Shown: positions 17,395-25,509 of the stretch, piece after piece
Position numbering within the stretch: the stretch's first letter is position 1
Layout of the letters: each line of letters begins with the position of its first letter
NCBI RefSeq assembly: GCF_001293465.1
Contig: NZ_JSYZ01000005.1
Location: forward strand, 1 to 56,332
DNA length: 56,332 nt
Source of the DNA: Pseudomonas asplenii
GTDB lineage: Bacteria; Pseudomonadota; Gammaproteobacteria; Pseudomonadales; Pseudomonadaceae
Direction: 5' to 3'
Notes under the pieces: generated by a model
What the model saw: the letters and a program-made list of their open reading frames with translations, nothing else
What the model was told of the DNA's origin: nothing
The model's database searches: none
Program-made: the position numbers and the translations under genes

Positions 17395-19689
17395 ATGGAA
17401 AACTCCAAAAGTTGGCGTTGGTGGGACGATGTGCTGGTACGCGGTGCAGGTTTTAGCGCTGGTGGCGTATTGCGTCTGGCAAGTGAGAGCCTGGCGGCCC
17501 AGGCTGATCGGATGGGGCATGAGCCTTTCTCCGAAGCGGACTTGAGCGACTACCGCGCTTCATTTGCAAAGGTATCTGTCGAGCTTTCCCGGGAGCTGCA
17601 AGACATTGCCCGGCAGGACGACTTTCTACGGGCCGTCTCCTGGCAGAATCATCGTCTGCTGGACGGTGCTGTGCGTCCGTTTTGCGAGTGGGATCCGGAC
17701 ACTCAGACAAGGCATTCCAAGCACCGCCAGCGTGAGGAGTTAATCGCCAACTATTGGCAACGTTACTGTGTGAAGAATGACACCATCGGTTTTTTTGGCC
17801 CATCGGGATGGGGAACCTTCAGTAACGACTCGGACACTCGCTACAAGCCGGGTAAAACTTTGATCGAACACCGAGAAGTGTTTTTCGAATCCTGGGCGAT
17901 CGATTGCTTGGCGGAATCATTCGAGGCGCTTCCTGAAATTCGTGAATGGTTGAAGCCACGCCGGCTGACATTCGTAAAAATCGAAGGGGATATTAACTTC
18001 AACGGTCCCGGCCTTAAAGTCAAACTGCCGGCTCTGGAGACGGCTGTGCTGTCGATGTGTGACGGCAAGACGTCCGTTCACGATATCGAACGCGAGTTGT
18101 CAGGCAGCTACTCCGTTTCGTTGATAGATATTCTTGGCATTCTCGACACGCTCAAGGCCAAGCGCTGGATCGTATTGAAGATCGAGTTGCCAGCCGGCGC
18201 CCACCCGGAAATATGTCTACGCCAGTTCTTGCTGGGCATTGGCGATACGCAGCTGCAGTCTTCGTTGCTGGCCAGGCTCGATGCCATGGAAGCTGCGCGC
18301 GACAAGATCGAATCGAGCGGCGACGCTACTGAACTGACCCAGGCATTGTCCGAGCTGGATGCGCTTTTTTCCGGGTTTACCGAGACCAGTTCGACCCGGA
18401 ACGAAGGCCGTACCTACGGCGGAAGGACGCTGGTCTACCACGATAGTCGACGCAATATGGCGTTATCTGTCGGCGAAGATATCAAGCAAGGTCTGGCGCC
18501 GCTGTACCTGTTGGCCAAGAGTGCGCGCTGGATTTGTTGGCGATTGGGGACTGAGGTTCGGCAACTGCTCAGGCAAACCTATCAACGTTGCGTCGAAAAG
18601 CATGGGTCGCAATTTGACCTGACTACCATGTGGCTGGAGTCGTTGGGCCCCTTGTCAAAGGTCATCGACGCGGCGCTGGACAACATTGAGCAGGTCTTTC
18701 GGGCCAAGTGGGCGAAAATTATTGCTGTCGAGGATAGCGAGCGACGAGTCGAGTTCACATACGCGCAGTTGGAGGAGCAGGTCAATCGAGAGTTTGACGC
18801 TCCAGGAGTTGGTTGGGAGGGCGCGCGTTACTTTTGTCCGGATGTGATGCTTTCTGCTGTTGACATCAATGACCTGAAATCAGGTGACTTTAAACTGGTG
18901 CTGGGGGAAATCCACCTGACAATTAACACCATGAGAAGCTCATGTTTTGTCACGCAGCACCCCGATAAATCAACGTTACTCAAAGAGGTGGACAAAGACT
19001 TCCCTAAACCGCAGTTGCTCAATGTCCTGCCCAAGGAAAGCCCACCTCGGCTGTCGGTCCGCACCCATCCGGTACTCTCGCGAGACTGCGATTACATGAT
19101 TGAACTCAACTATCACACCGTGGATGCGGGCCGTGATCGCTTGGTGAAGAGTCGAGACACTACCATTCTCGAAGAAGACGGGTTGATCAAGATCAGGATC
19201 CCCAATGGCGAAACGTTTGATCTGGTCGACGTTTACGCTGAGCTGTTGATGGGCCGAGTAATTGACAAGTTCCAGCTGTTCTCGGATCGCGCGCACATGC
19301 CCAGAGTCAGTATCGACAAGTTGGTAATTGCGCGAGAAAGCTGGCGCTTCCAGGCGCAGAAGCTGGAGTTCGCTAATGAAAAGGATGAGGCGCTGAGGTT
19401 CGTGAAGGCGCGCCACTGGTGGAAGTCTCAAAACATCCCACGCTTTGTTTTCGTCAAGTCGAAAACCGCTGAAAAGCCATTTTATGTTGATTTCGAAAGT
19501 CCGATTTTTATCAACATCCTTTCAAAGTTGATACGACGTAATCAAACCTCCGAGGCGATCAAGAACAAAGAGGTGACATTCGTCGAGATGCTGCCGGACC
19601 ACCAAGATCTCTGGTTGACCGATCATGCCGGTAATAAATACACGTCGGAGCTCAGGTTTACTTGGGTCGATAACTACCCGATCAAATGA
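17395..19689 (+). CDS. LanB-like (lantibiotic dehydratase N-domain) protein in an NRPS operon
   Basis: A 764-residue protein recognised by RREELIANYWQRYCVKNDTIG and FFGPSGWG near residues 115-137, motifs of the LanB glutamylation domain. LanB proteins use glutamyl-tRNA to glutamylate Ser/Thr, which is then eliminated to dehydroalanine/dehydrobutyrine; the related PEARL enzymes instead add amino acids from aminoacyl-tRNA to a carrier peptide. At 764 residues it is shorter than full LanB (~1000), fitting a protein without a complete elimination domain. No precursor-peptide gene is visible nearby. It lies 44 bases after an NRPS whose first module is predicted to load serine, which suggests it acts on an NRPS-bound or released Ser-containing peptide. 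That link is inference. Confidence 0.75.
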   Translation: MENSKSWRWWDDVLVRGAGFSAGGVLRLASESLAAQADRMGHEPFSEADLSDYRASFAKVSVELSRELQDIARQDDFLRAVSWQNHRLLDGAVRPFCEWDPDTQTRHSKHRQREELIANYWQRYCVKNDTIGFFGPSGWGTFSNDSDTRYKPGKTLIEHREVFFESWAIDCLAESFEALPEIREWLKPRRLTFVKIEGDINFNGPGLKVKLPALETAVLSMCDGKTSVHDIERELSGSYSVSLIDILGILDTLKAKRWIVLKIELPAGAHPEICLRQFLLGIGDTQLQSSLLARLDAMEAARDKIESSGDATELTQALSELDALFSGFTETSSTRNEGRTYGGRTLVYHDSRRNMALSVGEDIKQGLAPLYLLAKSARWICWRLGTEVRQLLRQTYQRCVEKHGSQFDLTTMWLESLGPLSKVIDAALDNIEQVFRAKWAKIIAVEDSERRVEFTYAQLEEQVNREFDAPGVGWEGARYFCPDVMLSAVDINDLKSGDFKLVLGEIHLTINTMRSSCFVTQHPDKSTLLKEVDKDFPKPQLLNVLPKESPPRLSVRTHPVLSRDCDYMIELNYHTVDAGRDRLVKSRDTTILEEDGLIKIRIPNGETFDLVDVYAELLMGRVIDKFQLFSDRAHMPRVSIDKLVIARESWRFQAQKLEFANEKDEALRFVKARHWWKSQNIPRFVFVKSKTAEKPFYVDFESPIFINILSKLIRRNQTSEAIKNKEVTFVEMLPDHQDLWLTDHAGNKYTSELRFTWVDNYPIK

Positions 19690-19747
19690 CCGGCGAGTAA
19701 AGCCAGGTTCGGTTTTGAAAAATGATTTTTACACGGAGGCGATTGGT

Positions 19748-21070
19748 ATGCGTATTCATAACGACGCAGGGCAGGCTGAGACTCACGAGTCGTTGTTGCG
19801 AGAGGATGCTACCTATGTTTGGCATCCTTGGGCGCCTAATCGCATAAGCACCAATACGGTCATTGCCGTTGCTGGAGAGGGCAGCCACATCACGGATGCC
19901 AATGGGGATCGCTACCTGGATGCCAAGGCGTCAGGCATGAATGCCACGCTGGGGTACGCCAACAAAAAGATCATCAATACCATAGCGGCTCAGTTGGAAA
20001 AGCTGATGACCTACGACATGGTTGAAGGGGGCAATACGCCTGCCATCGAGCTGGCGAAAGCGATTGCGCAGGTGACTTCACCGGGCTTGAGTAGGACGTT
20101 CTTTTGCAACAGTGGCTCGGAAGGCATCGAGACGGCGCTTAAGGTCTCGCGCCGTTACCACAAGTTGCTGAATGACCATCAGCGATCACTGATCGTGTCT
20201 CTAAAAAACTGTTATCACGGCACTACTCTGGCCGCCTCTACATGTGCGATATCTTCTGCCGGCGACGAACAAGGGCTACTTCCCGCAGGTTTCGTTTCAG
20301 TATCAGGACCCGACTGGGAGGTTGTACGCCGCGAAGGCCTGGACGTGTCTCGCTCTGGCATCGAGGCGCTTGAAGTCTTTTTTGCCGAACATGGAAAGAA
20401 CATTTCGGCATTCATCGTCGAGCCTGTCCAAGGCATTGGCGGCTACATCCTGCCGGATAATTATCTGCGGGCGGCTCGGGCGCTCTGTACCCAGTACGGT
20501 GCGCATCTCATCCTGGATGAAGTTCTGACCGGGTTCGGGCGTACCGGGAAGATGTTTGCCTATGAATATGCGCAGGTTACCCCCGACATCCTGATCACCA
20601 GCAAGGGCTTGACGGCTGGTTATATGTCGCTGGCGGCCGTGACCACCCATGACAAGATTTTCGATGTATTTGAGCGTGAAAAGGAAATGTCCGGTTTCAG
20701 TCATGGACATACCCATTCCGGGCATGCTTCGGCCTGCGCTGCCGGCCTGGCGGTACTGGATATTCTGCAGAACGATGGGGTGCTGGCGCGCGTCCATAAA
20801 TCATCGACGGTTTTACGCGAGGCGATCGGTGTGTGCGCTGAGATGGCGACGGTCCGAGAGATCAGATGCCGTGGATTGCTCATGGCTGTCGAACTCGACA
20901 GTGTTCAGCGCGCGCTATCGATCAAGAAGCACCTGCAGGACAACAAAGTGCTGGTCCGTCGTAGTGGTCGGAACATCATTTTTGCACCGCCGCTCAATAT
21001 CGAACTGACTGATATCGAGGAACTATCTGCGCAGTTTCTCGACGCTGTTAGCGTCGCGTCAGCGCAATGA
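19748..21070 (+). CDS. Class III pyridoxal-phosphate aminotransferase
   Basis: A 440-residue fold-type I enzyme with FFCNSGSEGIETALK, the phosphate-binding loop, LILDEVLTGFGRTGKMF, and ITSKGLTAGYMSL with the PLP lysine at 286. Class III enzymes act on amines away from the alpha carbon (omega- and beta-aminotransferases, glutamate-semialdehyde mutases). GGAGG lies ten bases before ATG 19748; an earlier ATG in that frame (19625) lies inside the previous gene and is rejected. Two roles fit the cluster: converting the aldehyde released by the reductase domain into an amine, as in myxochelin B assembly, or making the beta-amino acid predicted for the second module. Sequence alone does not decide. 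Confidence 0.88.
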   Translation: MRIHNDAGQAETHESLLREDATYVWHPWAPNRISTNTVIAVAGEGSHITDANGDRYLDAKASGMNATLGYANKKIINTIAAQLEKLMTYDMVEGGNTPAIELAKAIAQVTSPGLSRTFFCNSGSEGIETALKVSRRYHKLLNDHQRSLIVSLKNCYHGTTLAASTCAISSAGDEQGLLPAGFVSVSGPDWEVVRREGLDVSRSGIEALEVFFAEHGKNISAFIVEPVQGIGGYILPDNYLRAARALCTQYGAHLILDEVLTGFGRTGKMFAYEYAQVTPDILITSKGLTAGYMSLAAVTTHDKIFDVFEREKEMSGFSHGHTHSGHASACAAGLAVLDILQNDGVLARVHKSSTVLREAIGVCAEMATVREIRCRGLLMAVELDSVQRALSIKKHLQDNKVLVRRSGRNIIFAPPLNIELTDIEELSAQFLDAVSVASAQ

Positions 21071-21117
21071 ACGTAACAGGTTGAGTGCAGAAATCAGCAA
21101 TCGGGAGATATCGTAAC

Positions 21118-22170
21118 ATGGATGAAGATTTATTTTTCGATGACGTCAGTATTGATCATATACGCTTGTATGTGCGTGATCTTGAATTGGCCTCACTGAC
21201 TCTGGGCGAAAAATACTGCCTCGCATCATGTCATCTCGAACTTCCAGCCAGTTCTAAGGAAGCAGAGCTGTCGCGCTGCTTTTGCAAAGATGATATCTGC
21301 ATTGTTCTGACTCAGCCGCTGACGTTGTCGCACCCAGGCACCGAGTTTTTGCGTCGACATGGCGAAGGAGTTGCCGACATTGCCCTCACGGTATCGGATG
21401 CCACGCAGGCGTTCTCGCAATCGGTGTTACGTGGTGCGGTGCCGCACCTGGCTGTGCAGCAGAAAGACGGCATCATCAGTGCTTCGATTTTTGGCGCGGG
21501 GAACCTTGTCCATACGTTTGTCCAGCGAGAAGCGTCCGGACATCAGTGCGTGTCGGGAGAAGGTCCGTCAAGAAAGACAGTCAGCGGCTTGCACGCATTC
21601 GATCACTTTGCAGTGTGCCTGCAGGCTGGTGATTTAGCCGCTGCGGCCGCGTTCTACATGTTGGCATTGGATTTCTCCGTTCTCTATGAGGAGAAAATCG
21701 TTGTGGGCAAACAGTCCATGAATTCCAAGGTGGTTCAGAACAGGTCTGGTCGGGTGACGTTAACCTTGATAGAGCCTGACTTGAGCTATGAAGCAGGGCA
21801 AATCGACAGTTTCATTCAGAAGAACAATGGCGCAGGTGTGCAACATATCGCCTTGCGTACAACGGACATCGTCAAATCGGTCCAGACCCTGGCTGATAGG
21901 GGCGTCGATTTCCTGAAGTCTCCCAGCACCTATTATCAGGGGTTGCCGGAACGTCTTGAGAGCCTCAAATATGATGTCGACAAACTGATGGAACTGAGCC
22001 TGCTGGCTGATCAGGACCATGCCGGCCAGTTGTATCAGATATTCGCCAAACCCTCTGATCCCGATTGCCATTTTTTCTTTGAAATCATCGAGCGCGTCGG
22101 GGCCAAGACTTTTGGAAGCAGCAACATCAAAGCGTTGTACGACTCTGTAGAAATGAGTGAGGTGTTATGA
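21118..22170 (+). CDS. hmaS: 4-hydroxymandelate synthase (HPPD-like dioxygenase)
   Basis: A 350-residue two-domain vicinal-oxygen-chelate iron enzyme. The iron ligands are visible as His163 (FDHFAV), His243 (VQHIALR) and Glu322 (FFEIIERVG), followed by GSSNIKALYDSVE at the C-terminus. Family members turn 4-hydroxyphenylpyruvate into homogentisate (HPPD) or 4-hydroxymandelate (HmaS). The immediate neighbours hmo and hpgT make the second product far more likely. The start ATG 21118 follows GGGAGATATC. Its stop overlaps the ATG of hmo (ATGA). This is step one of the Hpg pathway known from glycopeptide and nocardicin clusters. No prephenate dehydrogenase gene is present, so hydroxyphenylpyruvate must come from host metabolism or from HpgT. 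Confidence 0.87.
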   Translation: MDEDLFFDDVSIDHIRLYVRDLELASLTLGEKYCLASCHLELPASSKEAELSRCFCKDDICIVLTQPLTLSHPGTEFLRRHGEGVADIALTVSDATQAFSQSVLRGAVPHLAVQQKDGIISASIFGAGNLVHTFVQREASGHQCVSGEGPSRKTVSGLHAFDHFAVCLQAGDLAAAAAFYMLALDFSVLYEEKIVVGKQSMNSKVVQNRSGRVTLTLIEPDLSYEAGQIDSFIQKNNGAGVQHIALRTTDIVKSVQTLADRGVDFLKSPSTYYQGLPERLESLKYDVDKLMELSLLADQDHAGQLYQIFAKPSDPDCHFFFEIIERVGAKTFGSSNIKALYDSVEMSEVL

Positions 22171-23249
22171 CCTTGGCTCCTGTCAACCTTGCCGATTATT
22201 CGGAACTGGCGCGTCTCGCCTTGTCGGACTCGATCTGGGATTTCCTTTGTGGTGGCAGCGGCGATGAGACCGTGCTGAGATCCAACCGGACTGCCCTGGA
22301 CCGCATTTCCCTGTTGCCTCGTGTCTTGACGGGCATCACTGGGCACAGCACGGCTTGCACATGGTTCACTCATGCCAGTGAGATGCCTGTCGCCATTGCA
22401 CCAATGGCCTACCACAAGTTGTTCAATCCGCAAGGTGAGCTAGCCACCGCACGAGCTGCAAAAGCCAGCGGTGTACCGCTAATCGTCAGTACCCTGAGCA
22501 GTGTTTCGATTGAGGATATCGCCGCTGTGGGTGCTGATCTCTGGTTCCAGTTGTACTGGCTAAAGGATCAGGCTCAGGTCCGATCCTTGATAAGCAGAGC
22601 AGAGGATGTGGGCTGCAAAAGCATCATGATTACGGCCGACGTGCCGTTAATGGCGCGGCGTAGCCGTGACTTGCGTAACGGATTCGCCTTGCCCGCCGAT
22701 GTGCATGCCGCCAACCTGGCATCGGGTGCGCATCTGCATGCTGTTTCTCATACTGGTAGTGCCGCCACTTCCGCTGTGGAACGACACACCCGGGAAGCCT
22801 TTCTTTCGGGCTTGAGCTGGCGTCATGTCGAGCAACTACGCGCTATGACAACCTTGCCCATTATCGTCAAGGGGGTCATGGACTCTCGGGATGCGCGTCT
22901 GGCTTTTGAAAGTGGTGCTGACTGCGTCGTGGTTTCCAATCACGGGGGGCGGCAGTTCGATGCTGCACCCGGAGCGTTGGAAGGTCTGGCGAATATTGTC
23001 GAGGTAACCCCGAACGAATGTTCAGTGCTCTTTGATAGTGGAGTACGAACGGGCAGCGATGTTCTGAAGGCCATGGCACTTGGGGCTGATGGTGTGCTAC
23101 TGGGCAGGCCGGTTCTGTGGGGCTTGGCTGCACAAGGCCAGTCAGGCGTGGAGCAGGTTCTCGCGTTACTAAAGGGTGAACTGCTGGATGCCATGACTCT
23201 GGCTGGATGTCAGACGCCCGCCGACGCCAAAGCGCTAGCTGTAGCGTAA
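22167..23249 (+). CDS. hmo: 4-hydroxymandelate oxidase (FMN alpha-hydroxy acid oxidase)
   Basis: A 360-residue FMN-dependent alpha-hydroxy acid oxidase/dehydrogenase. Visible family marks are MITADVPLMARRSRDLRNGF, IVKGVMDSRDA, VVVSNHGGRQFD with the catalytic His259 and substrate-binding Arg262, and FDSGVRTGSDVLKAMALGAD at the phosphate site. In this setting it oxidises 4-hydroxymandelate to 4-hydroxybenzoylformate, the second step of hydroxyphenylglycine synthesis. The ATG overlaps the hmaS stop by four bases, so the pair is translationally coupled. The family also covers lactate and glycolate oxidases, but the gene order hmaS-hmo-hpgT makes the specific call strong. Confidence 0.88.
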   Translation: MTLAPVNLADYSELARLALSDSIWDFLCGGSGDETVLRSNRTALDRISLLPRVLTGITGHSTACTWFTHASEMPVAIAPMAYHKLFNPQGELATARAAKASGVPLIVSTLSSVSIEDIAAVGADLWFQLYWLKDQAQVRSLISRAEDVGCKSIMITADVPLMARRSRDLRNGFALPADVHAANLASGAHLHAVSHTGSAATSAVERHTREAFLSGLSWRHVEQLRAMTTLPIIVKGVMDSRDARLAFESGADCVVVSNHGGRQFDAAPGALEGLANIVEVTPNECSVLFDSGVRTGSDVLKAMALGADGVLLGRPVLWGLAAQGQSGVEQVLALLKGELLDAMTLAGCQTPADAKALAVA

Positions 23250-23291
23250 GTCGACTGTTTGCGCTCTATTTCAACAGATGGAATCTGCACA

Positions 23292-24620
23292 ATGAATCTC
23301 AATTTGGACGATCTGCACTTCAGCGTTACTGACCCGGCGCTCAACTCCATGAACTTCCTGAATGAGGTGGCCGAGCGATATCCTCACGCCATTTCCCTTG
23401 CCGCTGGCCGTCCTCACGAGGATCTCTTTGAATTGGAAACAGTTCATCGAGCTCTTCGTGTGTTTACTCGACATCTGGTTGATGATTGCCAAATGAGTGA
23501 GGAGAAAGTACGGCGAACCATTTTCCAGTACGGGCCAACCGCTGGCATTATTCAGGGGCTGGTCAGCAAGCACCTGGCCATTGATGAAGACCTACAGGTT
23601 GACCCGCACGCTATAGTGATCACGTCAGGATGTCAGGAAGCAATCCTGTTGACATTACGCGCACTCTGCCGTGACTCCAATGATGTGATTCTTGCCATCA
23701 GTCCAACTTATGTCGGGCTGACGGGAGCTGCCCGACTGCTCGATATTGATGTAGTTCCGGTTGCCACCGACGCAACCGGTGTCGATCTGGCTGATTTCAA
23801 GGCGGTCGTCGATGGTTTACGCGCTCAGGGACGCAAACCCAAGGCCTGTTATGTAATGCCCGACTTTGCAAACCCCTCCGGGGCGAGTATGAGTTTAGAT
23901 ACGCGTAATGCGTTACTGGCACTAGCTGCTGATGAAGCTCTGTTGCTCATCGAAGACAACCCTTACGGCTATTTCCATGGGGATGGCATCAGACTGCCGA
24001 CCTTAAAGGCGCTGGATGAAGCCCGACAGGTTATTTATCTGGGTTCTTTTTCGAAAACTGTATTCCCCGGCGCAAGAGTCGGTTTTGTGGTGGCCGACCA
24101 ACTCATTGCATCCGCAGGCGAAGCCGGCTTACTGGCTGACCAGATCGCTAAGATTAAAAGCATGGTAACGGTCAACACGTCTCCGATTGTTCAAGCCATC
24201 ATCGGCGGGCAACTGATCGAGCATCAACTCAGCCTTTCGACTGCGACGCGTGACCTGCGCGGCATCTACGAGCGCAATCGAGCGGCCGTATTGGTCGCTC
24301 TGGCAGAGAAGCTGGGGAGGCATAATTTACCCGTCAGTTGGAACATTCCGGCGGGCGGTTTTTTTCTTGTGTTGACAGTACCGTTCGCCGCTGACGAAGC
24401 AGCCCTTGCACAGTGCGCGCAAGAGTTTGGCGTAATATGGACGCCCATGACCCATTTCTACCTGGGTAAGGGGGGGGCAAACCAGTTACGGTTATCCATA
24501 AGCGCCGTGAGCCTCGAGCAGATAGAGAACGGCATCGAGCGTCTGTCTCGATTTATTCGTATGAGATGCGAGCGTGAGCCCCATGAAGCGCGTATATCTG
24601 AGCCGGCTAGGGGGCAGTAG
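23292..24620 (+). CDS. hpgT: 4-hydroxyphenylglycine aminotransferase
   Basis: A 442-residue fold-type I aminotransferase of the MocR/Aro8-like group: ISLAAGRPHEDLF, ITSGCQEAILLTLRALC, YVMPDFANPSG, LLIEDNPYGYF, and LGSFSKTVFPGARVGF with PLP lysine 255. The N-terminus LNSMNFLNEVAERYPHAIS resembles HpgT from glycopeptide clusters. It would convert 4-hydroxybenzoylformate to 4-hydroxyphenylglycine using tyrosine as amino donor, which also regenerates 4-hydroxyphenylpyruvate for HmaS. ATG 23292 is chosen over an upstream non-ATG start; its ribosome site is weak. It closes the rightward operon. Substrate is inferred from the neighbours. Confidence 0.85.
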   Translation: MNLNLDDLHFSVTDPALNSMNFLNEVAERYPHAISLAAGRPHEDLFELETVHRALRVFTRHLVDDCQMSEEKVRRTIFQYGPTAGIIQGLVSKHLAIDEDLQVDPHAIVITSGCQEAILLTLRALCRDSNDVILAISPTYVGLTGAARLLDIDVVPVATDATGVDLADFKAVVDGLRAQGRKPKACYVMPDFANPSGASMSLDTRNALLALAADEALLLIEDNPYGYFHGDGIRLPTLKALDEARQVIYLGSFSKTVFPGARVGFVVADQLIASAGEAGLLADQIAKIKSMVTVNTSPIVQAIIGGQLIEHQLSLSTATRDLRGIYERNRAAVLVALAEKLGRHNLPVSWNIPAGGFFLVLTVPFAADEAALAQCAQEFGVIWTPMTHFYLGKGGANQLRLSISAVSLEQIENGIERLSRFIRMRCEREPHEARISEPARGQ

Positions 24621-24747
24621 TGAATTGCTGAGATTTTATAAGTTATCAGGCAGCGTTTTAAGTGACTTATGATTTTTTGATTATACCCGTCGCTCGCTGC
24701 CGAATTAATGGTGGGTTGATTTAAAGTGATAAAGGATAAATTTCATC

Positions 24748-25392
24748 ATGAGTGGTCTTGTCTATCGGGATAAGAAAGTTGAGGAAAGTGAATTTTCAGG
24801 AATAAAGACTGTGGCTGCGGAATTCTATAATTGTGATTTTTCACAAGCTGACTTGACTGAGTCCGAGTTTGTTGGCTGTAAGTTTTATGATCACGATGCT
24901 GAATTGGGCTGTAGATTTAGGGGAGCTTCTTTAATGAGGTCTTCTTTCAAAAAGTGCGACTTGACGATGTGTAGCTTCAATTTTGTAAAGGCATTAGGTA
25001 TAGAAATGTCTAGCTGCAAGCTGCAAGGTGCCGATTTCTCAAACGCCAGTTTCATGAATATGGTTACACACAAAAGCTGGTTTTGTCAGGCGATAATTAC
25101 GGATTGCAACCTGTCATACGCAAATTTCTCTAAGGTGGTATTGGAGAAGTGCGAGCTATGGGGTAACAGATGGGTTGGAACAAATATTAAAGGTGCAAGC
25201 TTCAAAGGGTCTGACTTGTCAGGTGGGGAGTTTAACTCGTTTGAGTGGGAATGCGCGGATTTTAGAGGGTGCGATTTGAGAAGCTCAGACCTTGGGGCAC
25301 TTGATGTTAGAAGAGTGAATCTTGATGGGGCAAAGTTGGAAATTGATCAGATTTGCAACTTGGCTAGGGTGCTTGGCGTTGAGGTGGTGTGA
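24748..25392 (+). CDS. Qnr-like pentapeptide-repeat protein (gyrase protection)
   Basis: A 214-residue right-handed beta-helix protein made of A(D/N)LXX-type pentapeptides. It strongly recalls plasmid QnrB: FYNCDFSQADLTESEFVGCK, FMNMVTHKSWFCQAIITDCN and LSYANFSKVVLEKCELWGNR nearly match remembered QnrB stretches, including the loop and dimer-end positions. Qnr proteins mimic DNA, bind gyrase/topoisomerase IV and protect them from quinolones; relatives McbG, AlbG and CysO protect producers of gyrase-targeting antibiotics. It lies 127 bases after hpgT on the same strand, before an IS630. AAAGGA precedes the ATG. The gene is clearly more AT-rich than the NRPS genes. No LexA box like that of qnrB is seen upstream. 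It may be self-immunity or separate cargo. Confidence 0.9.
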   Translation: MSGLVYRDKKVEESEFSGIKTVAAEFYNCDFSQADLTESEFVGCKFYDHDAELGCRFRGASLMRSSFKKCDLTMCSFNFVKALGIEMSSCKLQGADFSNASFMNMVTHKSWFCQAIITDCNLSYANFSKVVLEKCELWGNRWVGTNIKGASFKGSDLSGGEFNSFEWECADFRGCDLRSSDLGALDVRRVNLDGAKLEIDQICNLARVLGVEVV

Positions 25393-25509
25393 TGATCTGG
25401 ATGGATGGTGAGCCCCAAAGGTGGCTGGAGCCGACGGGCAGACACCGGCCTCGGTCAATTAGTCATGCCAAAGCATCTTCTCTCTATTACCTTGGCTGCG
25501 CCGAGTTGC

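Noticed and set aside
19625..19747. Longer start of the aminotransferase
   Set aside because: It lies within the LanB-like gene in another frame and adds a non-homologous tail; GGAGG supports ATG 19748.
24621..24747. LexA box upstream of the Qnr-like gene, as known for qnrB
   Set aside because: No CTG-N10-CAG match is found in this stretch.
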